DNA of 9,289 bases from ZLKRG08 sp963977625 (GTDB lineage: Bacteria; Actinomycetota; Actinomycetes; Nanopelagicales; Nanopelagicaceae). The stretch spans positions 1-9,289 of the forward strand of contig CAXBPX010000051.1 in assembly GCA_963977625.1 (NCBI GenBank). Reading direction: 5' to 3'. Every line of letters begins with the position of its first letter. Position 1 is the stretch's first letter. The translations under genes were made by a program, and so were the position numbers. The notes below the pieces were generated by a model. The model searched no databases. It saw only the letters and a list, made by a program, of their open reading frames with translations, and was not told the DNA's origin. Below are positions 1-6,009 of the stretch, one piece after another.

Positions 1-1091
1 TTATCAGCAGTGATGCAAAGGAAATTGCAAAAGCTTTAAATGAAGGAAAGTCTGCGGGCACCACTACCACTGAATTCTTAAGCGACCTAGAAGCTATTGA
101 TTTCATTGTGGAATGCACTGGTGTACCTGATATCGGCGCTCAAATTACTTACAATGCTTTAGAAGCCAAGAAAGATATTGCCGTACTAAATGTAGAAATG
201 GATGTAACTATTGGTCCATTACTGCACAAGAAAGCAGTCGAAAGCGGCGCTATTTATGCAGTCTGCCATGGTGACGAACCGGTTGAAGCTAAAGTGCTAG
301 TTGATTTTGCGCGCGATTTAAATTTTGAAGTGGTCTGTGCTGGAAAAGGTAAAAACAATCCATTTGAGCCATTTAGTAACCCCGATACAGTTCGCGATCG
401 GGCTAATGCTAAAAAGATGAATCCAAAAATGCTCTGTTCATTTACCGATGGTTCAAAGACCATGACCGAAATGGTGGCGCTTGCAAATACCACGGGGTTA
501 GAACTTTCAAAACGAGGTATGTATGGACCGGCTTCTTCGGTTAAAACTTTGCAAGATACCTTTGCACTACAAGCAGATGGTGGCGTATTAGATCGCCCAG
601 GTGTAGTTGATTACTGCACTGGCGATGTCGCACCAGGTGTTTTCGTAATTGTGCGCACCGATTCCCCATATGTTTCGCATGAAATGTCATATTTATCAAT
701 GGGACCTGGGCCGTATTTCTCTTTATATCGTCCATATCATTTAGCTTCTGTTGAAGCGCCCATGACTGTTGCACGTGCCGTAATTGATCGCGAATCTTCT
801 TTGTACGCCGAAAGTTTGATGGCGGAAGTTGTTTGTATGACTAAGAAAGACTTAAATCCCGGAGATAAAATTGACGGAATTGGTGGCTACACCGTGCGTG
901 GTTATGCAGACGTTGCCAAAGATGCAAAGCGCGATAATTTAGTTCCGATTGGACTAGTTCAAGGCGCTACTGTCGTAAAAGCAATCAAAGCTGGCGAGTT
1001 ATTAACTTATGATCATGTGGAATTAAATGAAGATTCATTGATTGTGAAACTTCGTCACCAACAAGATGCCATGGGACTTACTTACGCTTAA
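1..1091 (+). CDS. DRL-type (DXR-like / homoserine dehydrogenase-like) NAD(P)-dependent oxidoreductase, 5' partial
   Basis: The frame is open from base 3, and the first available GTG (108) lies inside a Rossmann strand (FIVECTGVPD), so the true start is upstream of the window; 362 residues are visible. Seen: the end of an NAD(P)-binding Rossmann fold, then NVEMDVTIGPLL, HGDEP and GKGKNNP, a central part with SFTDGSKTM, GVVDYCTGDVAPGVFV and GPGPYFSLYRPYHL, and a C-terminal SAF-like part (KKDLNPGDKIDGIGGY, then IGLV). This order matches the homoserine-dehydrogenase-like family that includes Brucella DRL, which does the DXR step of the MEP pathway (DXP to MEP, NADPH-dependent). Family assignment is fairly sure. 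DXR activity is inferred and is strengthened only by the IspD gene downstream; other members may use other substrates. It overlaps the convergent small gene by 14 bases, and its stop lies in a TTAATTAA palindrome. Confidence 0.75.
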   Translation, partial: ISSDAKEIAKALNEGKSAGTTTTEFLSDLEAIDFIVECTGVPDIGAQITYNALEAKKDIAVLNVEMDVTIGPLLHKKAVESGAIYAVCHGDEPVEAKVLVDFARDLNFEVVCAGKGKNNPFEPFSNPDTVRDRANAKKMNPKMLCSFTDGSKTMTEMVALANTTGLELSKRGMYGPASSVKTLQDTFALQADGGVLDRPGVVDYCTGDVAPGVFVIVRTDSPYVSHEMSYLSMGPGPYFSLYRPYHLASVEAPMTVARAVIDRESSLYAESLMAEVVCMTKKDLNPGDKIDGIGGYTVRGYADVAKDAKRDNLVPIGLVQGATVVKAIKAGELLTYDHVELNEDSLIVKLRHQQDAMGLTYA

Positions 1092-1353
1092 TTAAACCAA
1101 GCTCTTCAGCTAATTTACGCTGGCGTGCGGTCAATGGATCGCGCGCTTTCGTATTTTTCTCCTTAGTTTTTTTGGACTTTTCGGGCTTAACTTGTCCAGG
1201 TGTTAAACCCAATTCATCCATTAACTCTGCTTGGGCTTTGGTAAACAATTCCGGTGGCACTTGTTTTGCTTCGTATTTCGCTTTTATTTCAGCAGCGCGC
1301 TCTTTAGGATCTCGTTTTACGCCTTTAAAGCGAAAATTTAGCGGCCATCGCAT
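1078..1353 (-). CDS. small Lys/Glu-rich protein of unknown function
   Basis: This 91-residue protein is not one I recognise. It is highly charged, soluble and predicted helical. Two similar segments, LMDELGLTPGQ (about 45-55) and LAEELGLIKRK (81-91), share an LxxELGL core and flank a Lys-rich linker (about 58-75). The N-terminus (MRWPLNFRFKGVKRDPKERA) is basic. There is no signal peptide, membrane helix or Cys motif. No clear Shine-Dalgarno precedes the ATG at 1351-1353. The gene diverges from ispD copy A with 27 bases between the two starts, and its 3' end overlaps the oxidoreductase gene by 14 bases. The opposite-strand frame (1172-1399) has less protein-like composition and would overrun the ispD start, so the minus strand is preferred. 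Its basic, charged make-up could fit nucleic-acid binding, but that is only a guess. Confidence 0.6.
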   Translation of the reverse strand: MRWPLNFRFKGVKRDPKERAAEIKAKYEAKQVPPELFTKAQAELMDELGLTPGQVKPEKSKKTKEKNTKARDPLTARQRKLAEELGLIKRK

Positions 1354-1380
1354 ATTGGCAAGTCTGCCACAATTAACCTT

Positions 1381-2073
1381 ATGGAGCGCGTTGCAGTAGT
1401 GGTACTCGCCGCTGGATCTGGTTCAAGATTTGGCCAAGCCACCAACAAGATCTGGTTGCCATTATCTGGCAGGCGCATAATTTCACGATCAATTAGCAAT
1501 GCCGCAAAATCTTTTAAATCCTGTCGTTTGATTTTAGTAATTCACCCCGACGATGAAACATTGGCCAAAGAAGTATTAGCTCGCGAAGTTCCTGATTTAA
1601 AAGTCGAGCTTGTATACGGTGGACAGACCAGACATGGCTCTGAATATCAAGCGTTAATGCATCTAAGAAAAGATATCGAAAACAATCAGCTGGATGTGAT
1701 CTTGATTCATGATGGTGCGCGACCGCTTGCCAAACCAGCGCTATTTAAAGAGATTGCCGAAACTGCGCTTAGCCATGGAGGTGCCATCCCAACTATTCAG
1801 GTAGCGCCATCTGAAATGGACCAGGAGCAAGAAGTTTCGGTCGTCCGCGTACAAACTCCACAAGGTTTTCTAGCGAAAGAGTTATTGAGCGCCTACCTCA
1901 AAGCCGAAGCAGATTCTTTTACAGGTACAGATACCGGTGCCTGTATCGAAAAATATTTCCCTTCAATTAAAACAATTTCAGTGACAGCCGACCCTACTAA
2001 TGTAAAAATTACCTACCCGCAAGATTTGGTTATTGCCGAACATGTACTAGCAAAGAGAGGATACCGAGATTGA
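1381..2073 (+). CDS. ispD: 2-C-methyl-D-erythritol 4-phosphate cytidylyltransferase, copy A (shortened dimer arm)
   Basis: IspD family, 230 residues (E. coli 236): it transfers CMP from CTP to MEP to give CDP-ME in cytosolic isoprenoid synthesis. Seen: the glycine-rich CTP loop LAAGSGSRFG (9-18) with Arg16 and Lys23 equivalent to E. coli R20 and K27, GGQTRHGS (80-87), HDGARP with Asp111 (D106), QTPQGF with Thr159 (T165), TGTD with Thr183 (T189), and NVKIT with Lys209 (K213). All core positions are therefore present. Odd: the arm between GG (133-134) and TPQ is nine residues shorter than in E. coli and lacks both the Asp-Thr-x-Lys and Thr-x-Asp-Arg motifs, which carry T140 and R157. No Shine-Dalgarno is visible before the ATG. 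It overlaps the next gene, and its 3' end is 300 bases from the divergent paralogue (copy B). A polyol-phosphate cytidylyltransferase with another substrate is the alternative. Confidence 0.85.
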   Translation: MERVAVVVLAAGSGSRFGQATNKIWLPLSGRRIISRSISNAAKSFKSCRLILVIHPDDETLAKEVLAREVPDLKVELVYGGQTRHGSEYQALMHLRKDIENNQLDVILIHDGARPLAKPALFKEIAETALSHGGAIPTIQVAPSEMDQEQEVSVVRVQTPQGFLAKELLSAYLKAEADSFTGTDTGACIEKYFPSIKTISVTADPTNVKITYPQDLVIAEHVLAKRGYRD

Positions 2074-2381
2074 AACACGAAACAATTAACGCATCCCTTG
2101 AATGCACTAAATGTAAGACCGAAACCATGCACGAATTGGTATACGCCGGTCGCCTCTTAGCATCCACTACCTGCACTGTTTGTAAAACTAAAATTATGCA
2201 TGAATCAGATGACTTACGTGTGGCCTATGTAAAAGATTTAGAACACCGAATTAAGACTAAGCCATTTAGATTATGGCGCAGGTTTTGGAGAAATCCTGCA
2301 AAAACCTTTACCGAATTTCCTGGTAAAGCCCTAAAGCAACCTCGTAAATTCTGGGAAGAATTTAAAAACTTATTTAATTAA
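2070..2381 (+). CDS. small zinc-ribbon protein coupled to ispD copy A
   Basis: 103 residues. The start is TTG at 2070-2072, overlapping the ispD TGA as TTGA, with the purine-rich AGAGAGG (2054-2060) nine bases upstream; translational coupling is likely. Two CxxC pairs (Cys12/Cys15 in ECTKCK and Cys35/Cys38 in CTVCK) about 20 residues apart form a probable zinc ribbon over residues 10-45. The rest is a basic, aromatic-rich helical tail (about 60-103, with LWRRFWRNP and KFWEEFKNLF) that could be amphipathic and touch a membrane or nucleic acid. I recall similar small zinc-ribbon proteins in other actinobacteria but know of no assigned function. Its stop and that of the convergent copy B gene lie together in one TTAATTAA (2374-2381). 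Confidence 0.8.
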   Translation: MKHETINASLECTKCKTETMHELVYAGRLLASTTCTVCKTKIMHESDDLRVAYVKDLEHRIKTKPFRLWRRFWRNPAKTFTEFPGKALKQPRKFWEEFKNLFN

Positions 2382-3015
2382 CAATCTTCTGTTGCCAATT
2401 TAATAACGCCTCCATGAGCGTTATTTCATCCGCACTATTAATGCGTACTGATTCTGGATCTGCTTCAACTTCTGAAAATCTGGTCTCTGAAATTAGTGGT
2501 AATGACCAATTGCTTTGAATTCCTGAAAAATCAATCACACTGCGGCGCATAATTTCGGGGCTAGAGACTCGACGCATACTGGTGCGATCAATTGTGTAAG
2601 TTAATTCAGAATCTTCATTTACAGCCTTTAGAGTCTCAGTAAATGCCATAGTTGGGCGCACCGCATCGCAACCAAATAGCCCTTCTAAAGTGCGATGAAA
2701 TTGTTTGCTGCTAGTTAATGGGCGTTGCGCATCATGTATGGCGATCATTTCAAAATCTAAATCTTGCACTGCTTTAGCTAATTCTTTGGGGTCACCGACG
2801 CGGCACGAAATTTCACCGAATTCAAAAGTTAAATTCTGGGTGGCTTCACGAGCTTTATCCAAATTGTCCGCGGCTAAATAAAGTTTATTTGGTAGAGAAG
2901 TTTCTTGGCAGAAATTGTTGGCTGCAATCAAAGCCGTAGTTAATAGATTTTGCCCATCAATGGATTGATAAGCGATATCGCTATCAACAGTGACTACTAC
3001 CGATAGCTTGGGCAT
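2374..3015 (-). CDS. divergent IspD-family protein, copy B (CTP loop lost, dimer arm kept)
   Basis: 213 residues. Family membership shows in IAIHDAQRP (91-99, as HDAARP of IspD), TETLKAV (126-132) and TIDRTSMRRVSSP (141-153), which match D-T-x-K and T-V-D-R...TPQ, and VEADPESVRI (183-192), which matches VEG...NIKVT. The arm has the E. coli length (35 residues from 117 to 152), with Arg144 equivalent to R157. Lost: the N-terminal loop is about eight residues shorter and has no AAGxGxR, R20 or K27 equivalent; the GGxxRxxS segment has become VGDPKELA; T165 is Ser152; no TDE motif (T189) is found; K213 is Arg191. It should not catalyse alone. The ATG lies one base after the carD stop, so it is probably cotranscribed, in the slot where actinobacteria carry ispD. 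The intact frame argues against a pseudogene. A regulatory or heterodimeric partner role is inferred. Confidence 0.8.
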   Translation of the reverse strand: MPKLSVVVTVDSDIAYQSIDGQNLLTTALIAANNFCQETSLPNKLYLAADNLDKAREATQNLTFEFGEISCRVGDPKELAKAVQDLDFEMIAIHDAQRPLTSSKQFHRTLEGLFGCDAVRPTMAFTETLKAVNEDSELTYTIDRTSMRRVSSPEIMRRSVIDFSGIQSNWSLPLISETRFSEVEADPESVRINSADEITLMEALLNWQQKIVN

Positions 3016-3016
3016 T

Positions 3017-3499
3017 TTAAGAAGCTAAAACCTCATCAAGAATAGTTGCGGCTTTTTCTTCATCAGTACGCTCTGCAAGGGCTAATTCTGAAACCAAAAT
3101 CTGCTTAGCTTTAGCCAACATCCGCTTTTCGCCAGCTGATAGACCACGGTCTAAATCGCGGCGGTAAAGATCACGAACAACTTCTGCCACTTTAATAACA
3201 TCACCAGAGGCCAATTTTTCTAGATTTGCTTTGTAACGACGTGACCAGTTGGTTGGTTCTTCAGTGTATGGCTGGCGCAATACATTAAATACGCGATCAA
3301 GTCCGTCAGAATCAACGACGTCACGTACGCCAACTAAATCCACATTATCTGCTGGTACTCGGACTGTTAAATCGCCCTGAGCTACCTTTAAAACTAAGTA
3401 GGTCTTCTCTTCGCCTTTGATCACTCGCTTTTCGATTGCTTCGATTAGTGCTGCGCCGTGATGAGGATAAACAACTGTTTCGCCGACCTTAAATGACAT
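3017..3499 (-). CDS. carD: CarD-type RNA polymerase-binding transcription regulator
   Basis: 160 residues, close to the mycobacterial length of about 162. CarD binds the RNA polymerase beta subunit and stabilises open complexes, especially at rRNA promoters. Seen: the N-terminal Tudor-like RNA-polymerase interaction domain (about 1-55, FKVGETVVYPHHGAALI, then YLVLKV and VRVPADN), then a helical C-terminal DNA-binding domain with NWSRRYKANLEKL. Trp85 falls at the position of the mycobacterial Trp that wedges into the upstream edge of the bubble. The Leu-rich helices around GLSAGEKRMLAKAKQILVSELAL are typical. A GAAAGG Shine-Dalgarno ends about six bases before the ATG. A good promoter lies 38-66 bases upstream, and the IspD-like copy B gene follows after one base. 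Confidence 0.95.
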   Translation of the reverse strand: MSFKVGETVVYPHHGAALIEAIEKRVIKGEEKTYLVLKVAQGDLTVRVPADNVDLVGVRDVVDSDGLDRVFNVLRQPYTEEPTNWSRRYKANLEKLASGDVIKVAEVVRDLYRRDLDRGLSAGEKRMLAKAKQILVSELALAERTDEEKAATILDEVLAS

Positions 3500-3536
3500 T
3501 TAACGCCTTTCAGGAGAAGAGTTAAGCAGAAGGATA

Positions 3537-3565
3537 ATTTTAGCATGGATTAGCGACATAGTCAC
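3537..3565 (-). promoter_or_regulatory. extended -10 promoter of carD
   Basis: Reading the minus strand, TGCTAAAAT (3545-3537) is an extended -10 (TGnTAAAAT). GTGACT (3565-3560) stands 17 bases upstream of the hexamer and matches TTGACA at four positions. Transcription would start near 3530, giving an untranslated leader of about 30 bases. The -35 lies in a short palindrome, ATAGTCACTAT (3558-3568), which may be an operator. Confidence 0.6.
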
Positions 3566-3623
3566 TATCGAATATCTGTGCGAAAAACCATTATAAATCA
3601 AGGTAAAAAGCGCTTATTTCGCC

Positions 3624-3632
3624 TGATAAAAT
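3624..3632 (+). promoter_or_regulatory. extended -10 promoter of the lipoprotein gene
   Basis: TGATAAAAT fits TGnTAAAAT, the same form as the divergent carD promoter. No good -35 is seen 17 bases upstream, as is common for extended -10 promoters. It lies about 44 bases before the ATG and leaves room for a short leader with a clear Shine-Dalgarno (CCAGGAG, 3662-3668). Confidence 0.5.
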
Positions 3633-3675
3633 ACGACGACTTAATAAAGATAATCAAAATTTCCAGGAGTTTTAA

Positions 3676-4128
3676 ATGCGTAAGAAAATTGCATCTGCAA
3701 TTACTGCGGCCGCACTTGCAATATCTTTAACTGCATGCAGCGGTGCTGGCAATAACGCTCCTACACGAATGATTAATCAAGTAACTGATGGGGTTGAAGC
3801 TAATCTTTCATCCGAAGGTAATTTAATTTACTTACGCAATATCTATATTTCACTTAATGCTGCAGGCGATGCCACTTTAATCGGAACCATTATCAACCAA
3901 AAGCCAACTCAAGATGCACTTATCGCAGTAGCTATCGATAAGACTTCAATTCAAATTGAACCACAGGCGGCGCTGCAAGATAAGCCAATTATCTTTGGTG
4001 GCGATTCTGCTAATGCTGAACTTGCCATTCCAGCAACTGATTTAATTGCCGGCCACCGAGTACCGGTGTCATTTTTCTTTGGTCTAGCTGGATCAGTTTC
4101 AGTAGACGCTTTAGTTGTTAATGCTTAA
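3676..4128 (+). CDS. predicted secreted lipoprotein of unknown function
   Basis: 150 residues. A lipoprotein signal peptide is seen: MRKK, a hydrophobic stretch to about residue 17, and lipobox LTAC with Cys21, so the mature protein should be lipid-anchored on the outer face of the membrane. The mature part looks like a single beta-sandwich of about 120 residues (LIYLRNIYIS, DATLIGTIINQ, then PVSFFFG). In layout it resembles small actinobacterial lipoproteins near carD/phoP that are sometimes labelled PCu(A)C-like, but I see no Met/His copper-binding cluster, so copper binding is not supported. Start: ATG with CCAGGAG seven bases upstream. It diverges from carD and converges with regX3 eleven bases away, which makes a link to envelope or phosphate stress possible but unproven. 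Confidence 0.8.
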   Translation: MRKKIASAITAAALAISLTACSGAGNNAPTRMINQVTDGVEANLSSEGNLIYLRNIYISLNAAGDATLIGTIINQKPTQDALIAVAIDKTSIQIEPQAALQDKPIIFGGDSANAELAIPATDLIAGHRVPVSFFFGLAGSVSVDALVVNA

Positions 4129-4147
4129 TTAATTCAATATTAATTAA
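4125..4147. repeat. AT-only inverted repeat joining two convergent stop codons
   Basis: A perfect 9-base inverted repeat, TTAATTAAT (4125-4133) and ATTAATTAA (4139-4147), with a 5-base loop. It contains the TAA of the lipoprotein gene and the TAA of regX3. It could act as a weak bidirectional 3' end signal, but with no G/C pairs and no U-tract it is not a classic intrinsic terminator. Confidence 0.5.
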
Positions 4148-4829
4148 GTTCCATTTTGTAACCCAAACCGCGTACTGTCTGAATTAACTCTGGATTTGCG
4201 GGATCTTTTTCAAATTTAGAGCGTAATCGTTTAATGTGAACATCCAAAGTTTTGGTATCACCCACATAATCATTTCCCCAAATGCGATCAATAATCTGAA
4301 CTCGAGTAAGCACGCGCCCAGCATTGCGCATCAAAAACTCAAGTAATTCAAACTCTTTTAAAGGCAAGAGAATATTTTCGTTATTGAAGGTAACTAAATG
4401 TCTGTCAGTATCTAGCCGAATCTGCCCTACTTGCACTACTGCGCCTTGGCCTTCTTCTAGCGCGAAATCGCTACGGCGACGCAGCACCGCACGGATTCGC
4501 GCTAAAAGTTCTCGTGATGAATATGGTTTAGTTACATAATCATCAGCACCTAATTCCAGACCAACCACGGTATCTACTTCATCATCTTTTGCAGTCAACA
4601 TAATGATAGGAACTGTAGAAACTGCGCGAATTTGTTTACAAACTTCAGTGCCAGCCATGCCTGGCAACATGAGATCCAGCAGAATCAAATCTGCACCTTT
4701 TTTACCGAAGATATCTAAAGCTTTATTGCCATCAGATGCGACCTCAGTTTCATAACCTTCTTTACCAAGCAAAAAACTAAGTGGCTCAGAGAAAGATTGC
4801 TCGTCTTCAACAATCAAAATACGAGTCAT
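4140..4829 (-). CDS. regX3: OmpR/PhoB-family response regulator, RegX3/PhoP type
   Basis: 229 residues, the normal length. The receiver domain (1-120) shows the acidic pocket Glu8/Asp9 (IVEDE), phosphoacceptor Asp52 (LILLDLMLPG), Thr79 (MLTA) and Lys101 (VTKP). A linker (about 121-128) leads to a winged-helix DNA-binding domain (about 130-229) with LPLKEFELLEFLMRNAGRVLTR and the recognition-helix region TLDVHIKRLRSKFE. It should be phosphorylated by SenX3 and control phosphate-starvation genes by binding PHO-box direct repeats. The ATG overlaps the senX3 stop by one base (TAATG), with AAGGTGAG as Shine-Dalgarno inside the senX3 end. The family and the senX3/phoU context are clear; whether it is called RegX3 or PhoP is a matter of naming. 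Confidence 0.92.
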   Translation of the reverse strand: MTRILIVEDEQSFSEPLSFLLGKEGYETEVASDGNKALDIFGKKGADLILLDLMLPGMAGTEVCKQIRAVSTVPIIMLTAKDDEVDTVVGLELGADDYVTKPYSSRELLARIRAVLRRRSDFALEEGQGAVVQVGQIRLDTDRHLVTFNNENILLPLKEFELLEFLMRNAGRVLTRVQIIDRIWGNDYVGDTKTLDVHIKRLRSKFEKDPANPELIQTVRGLGYKMELN

Positions 4830-5953
4830 TACCGCTCACCTTCGTTCTCATTGATGTCATTGCGCTTGGAATTAACGATTGGTAATAAAACTGTAAAGGT
4901 GCTGCCAGTACCAGGTGCGCTCCAAACTTGGATATCTCCGCCATGATTTGAAATCACGTGCTTAACAATAGATAAACCTAAACCAGTACCGCCGGTTTCT
5001 CTGGAACGCGCTGCATCCACGCGATAAAAACGTTCGAAGATTCGATTTAAATCTGTCTCAGCAATACCAACGCCTTGATCTTTGATGGTAATTTCGGCGA
5101 AATCATCACTTCGTTTTAAAACTATGGTCACTACAGTACGCTCTGGCGAATAATTGATGGCATTTTCAATTAAATTACTGATTGCCATCACTATTTGCTT
5201 CTTATCACCAAAAAAATCCACTTGGTCTTCTGTCACAAAGTTAATTTCAATCGCTTTCTTTTCAGCGCGGACTTTAGATTGGTAGATTGCTTCTTCGATA
5301 ACCGAATTAAGTTGCAGCATCACTGCGTTCTGCATCGCATCTTGATCTTGAATGCGAGATAAATCAATAATCTCCTGCACCAAATTGGATAAGCGATTGG
5401 CTTCGATTTTCATGCGTTCCGAGAAATTTTTAACCAATACTGGGTCTTCGCTGCCTTCGGAAATTGCCTCCGCCAATATCGAAATACCGCCGATTGGAGT
5501 TTTTAGTTCATGGGAAATATTGGCCACAAAATCTCTACGCACTGCATCTAAACGATCAGCTTCTGAATCATCAAAAATCAATGCCGCTACTTCGCCTTGC
5601 TTACCGATGCGCCCAATTCGCACGCGTCGTTCGTGATATCCCGCTGCAATTACGCCGCGTGGAATCGCAACTTCAGATTCGATAATCTCATTTTTATTGC
5701 GAGCGCTGCGGATTAATTTTCGTATCGCTTCAGAGGTGATGCGATTATTTTTAACTAGCCCAATGTTAGAAACAGTTTCAGAGCAAGAAATCACATAATC
5801 ATCCGCATTCACCAGAATGTAATCTGCATCTGTTAAATCTAAAATCTCATGCAAACGTGAATCAGAACTTGGACCCACTGCTAATAAATCTTCATCGGCG
5901 ATCGGGGCGCGTCGATACATAAGCGCATCGTAGAACTCTCTAATTCGCCCCAT
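4829..5953 (-). CDS. senX3: SenX3/PhoR-type sensor histidine kinase lacking transmembrane segments
   Basis: 374 residues. A PAS-like domain (about 32-130) precedes the dimerisation/phosphoacceptor domain, with His148 in FVANISHELKTPIGG. The ATPase domain has the N box NLIENAINYS (Asn264), G1 DQGVGI (292-297), F box FERFYR (307-311) and G2 GGTGLGLSIV (321-330), so kinase function looks intact. Odd: mycobacterial SenX3 and related PhoR kinases carry two N-terminal membrane helices, while here the first 30 residues (MGRIREFYDALMYRRAPIAD...) are polar. An in-frame TAA lies seven codons upstream of the ATG, so no longer start exists. The kinase should be cytosolic or held at the membrane by partners such as PhoU. 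A GATAAT box six bases before the ATG suggests a leaderless transcript. It overlaps regX3 and diverges from phoU. Confidence 0.92.
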   Translation of the reverse strand: MGRIREFYDALMYRRAPIADEDLLAVGPSSDSRLHEILDLTDADYILVNADDYVISCSETVSNIGLVKNNRITSEAIRKLIRSARNKNEIIESEVAIPRGVIAAGYHERRVRIGRIGKQGEVAALIFDDSEADRLDAVRRDFVANISHELKTPIGGISILAEAISEGSEDPVLVKNFSERMKIEANRLSNLVQEIIDLSRIQDQDAMQNAVMLQLNSVIEEAIYQSKVRAEKKAIEINFVTEDQVDFFGDKKQIVMAISNLIENAINYSPERTVVTIVLKRSDDFAEITIKDQGVGIAETDLNRIFERFYRVDAARSRETGGTGLGLSIVKHVISNHGGDIQVWSAPGTGSTFTVLLPIVNSKRNDINENEGER

Positions 5954-5959
5954 GAGGCT

Positions 5960-5965
5960 ATTATC
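5960..5965 (-). promoter_or_regulatory. -10 box of senX3, leaderless configuration
   Basis: On the minus strand GATAAT ends six bases before the senX3 ATG, which would place the transcription start at or next to the start codon. No Shine-Dalgarno is visible upstream. The same spacing is seen for phoU on the other strand. Confidence 0.45.
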
Positions 5966-5980
5966 GTGGAATTAATAACC

Positions 5981-6009
5981 CTTCATAATCTGTTAATCAT
6001 TTGTTCACT
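5981..6009 (+). promoter_or_regulatory. PHO-box-like direct repeats between senX3 and phoU
   Basis: GTTAATC (5992-5998) and GTTCACT (6003-6009) start exactly 11 bases apart and resemble the GTTCACC core of actinobacterial PHO boxes. A weaker unit, CTTCATA (5981-5987), keeps the same 11-base phase. A PhoP/RegX3 dimer binds such tandem units, so the site could control senX3-regX3 and phoU together. Assignment rests on pattern and context. Confidence 0.6.

Noticed and set aside
108..110. GTG at 108 as the start of the oxidoreductase
   Set aside because: The frame is open back to base 3 and this codon lies within a Rossmann strand, so it is an internal valine.
1172..1399. A plus-strand gene opposite the small Lys/Glu-rich gene
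   Set aside because: Its predicted protein has shadow-like Ser/Leu-rich composition with no recognisable motif, and it would run past the ispD start.
1381..2073. Copy A as a TarI-like ribitol-phosphate cytidylyltransferase
   Set aside because: TarI enzymes keep a full-length arm, and no ribulose-phosphate reductase of the usual TarJ type is nearby. The idea is not excluded, only less likely.
2374..3015. Copy B as a decaying ispD pseudogene
   Set aside because: The frame is intact, coupled to carD, and the losses are confined to the core while the arm motifs are kept. Random decay would not spare only the arm.
3676..4128. Copper chaperone of the PCu(A)C family
   Set aside because: Size and fold are compatible, but no Met/His copper-binding cluster is visible.
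4125..4147. Rho-independent terminator between the lipoprotein gene and regX3
   Set aside because: The stem is all A/T with no U-tract, so it is recorded only as an inverted repeat.
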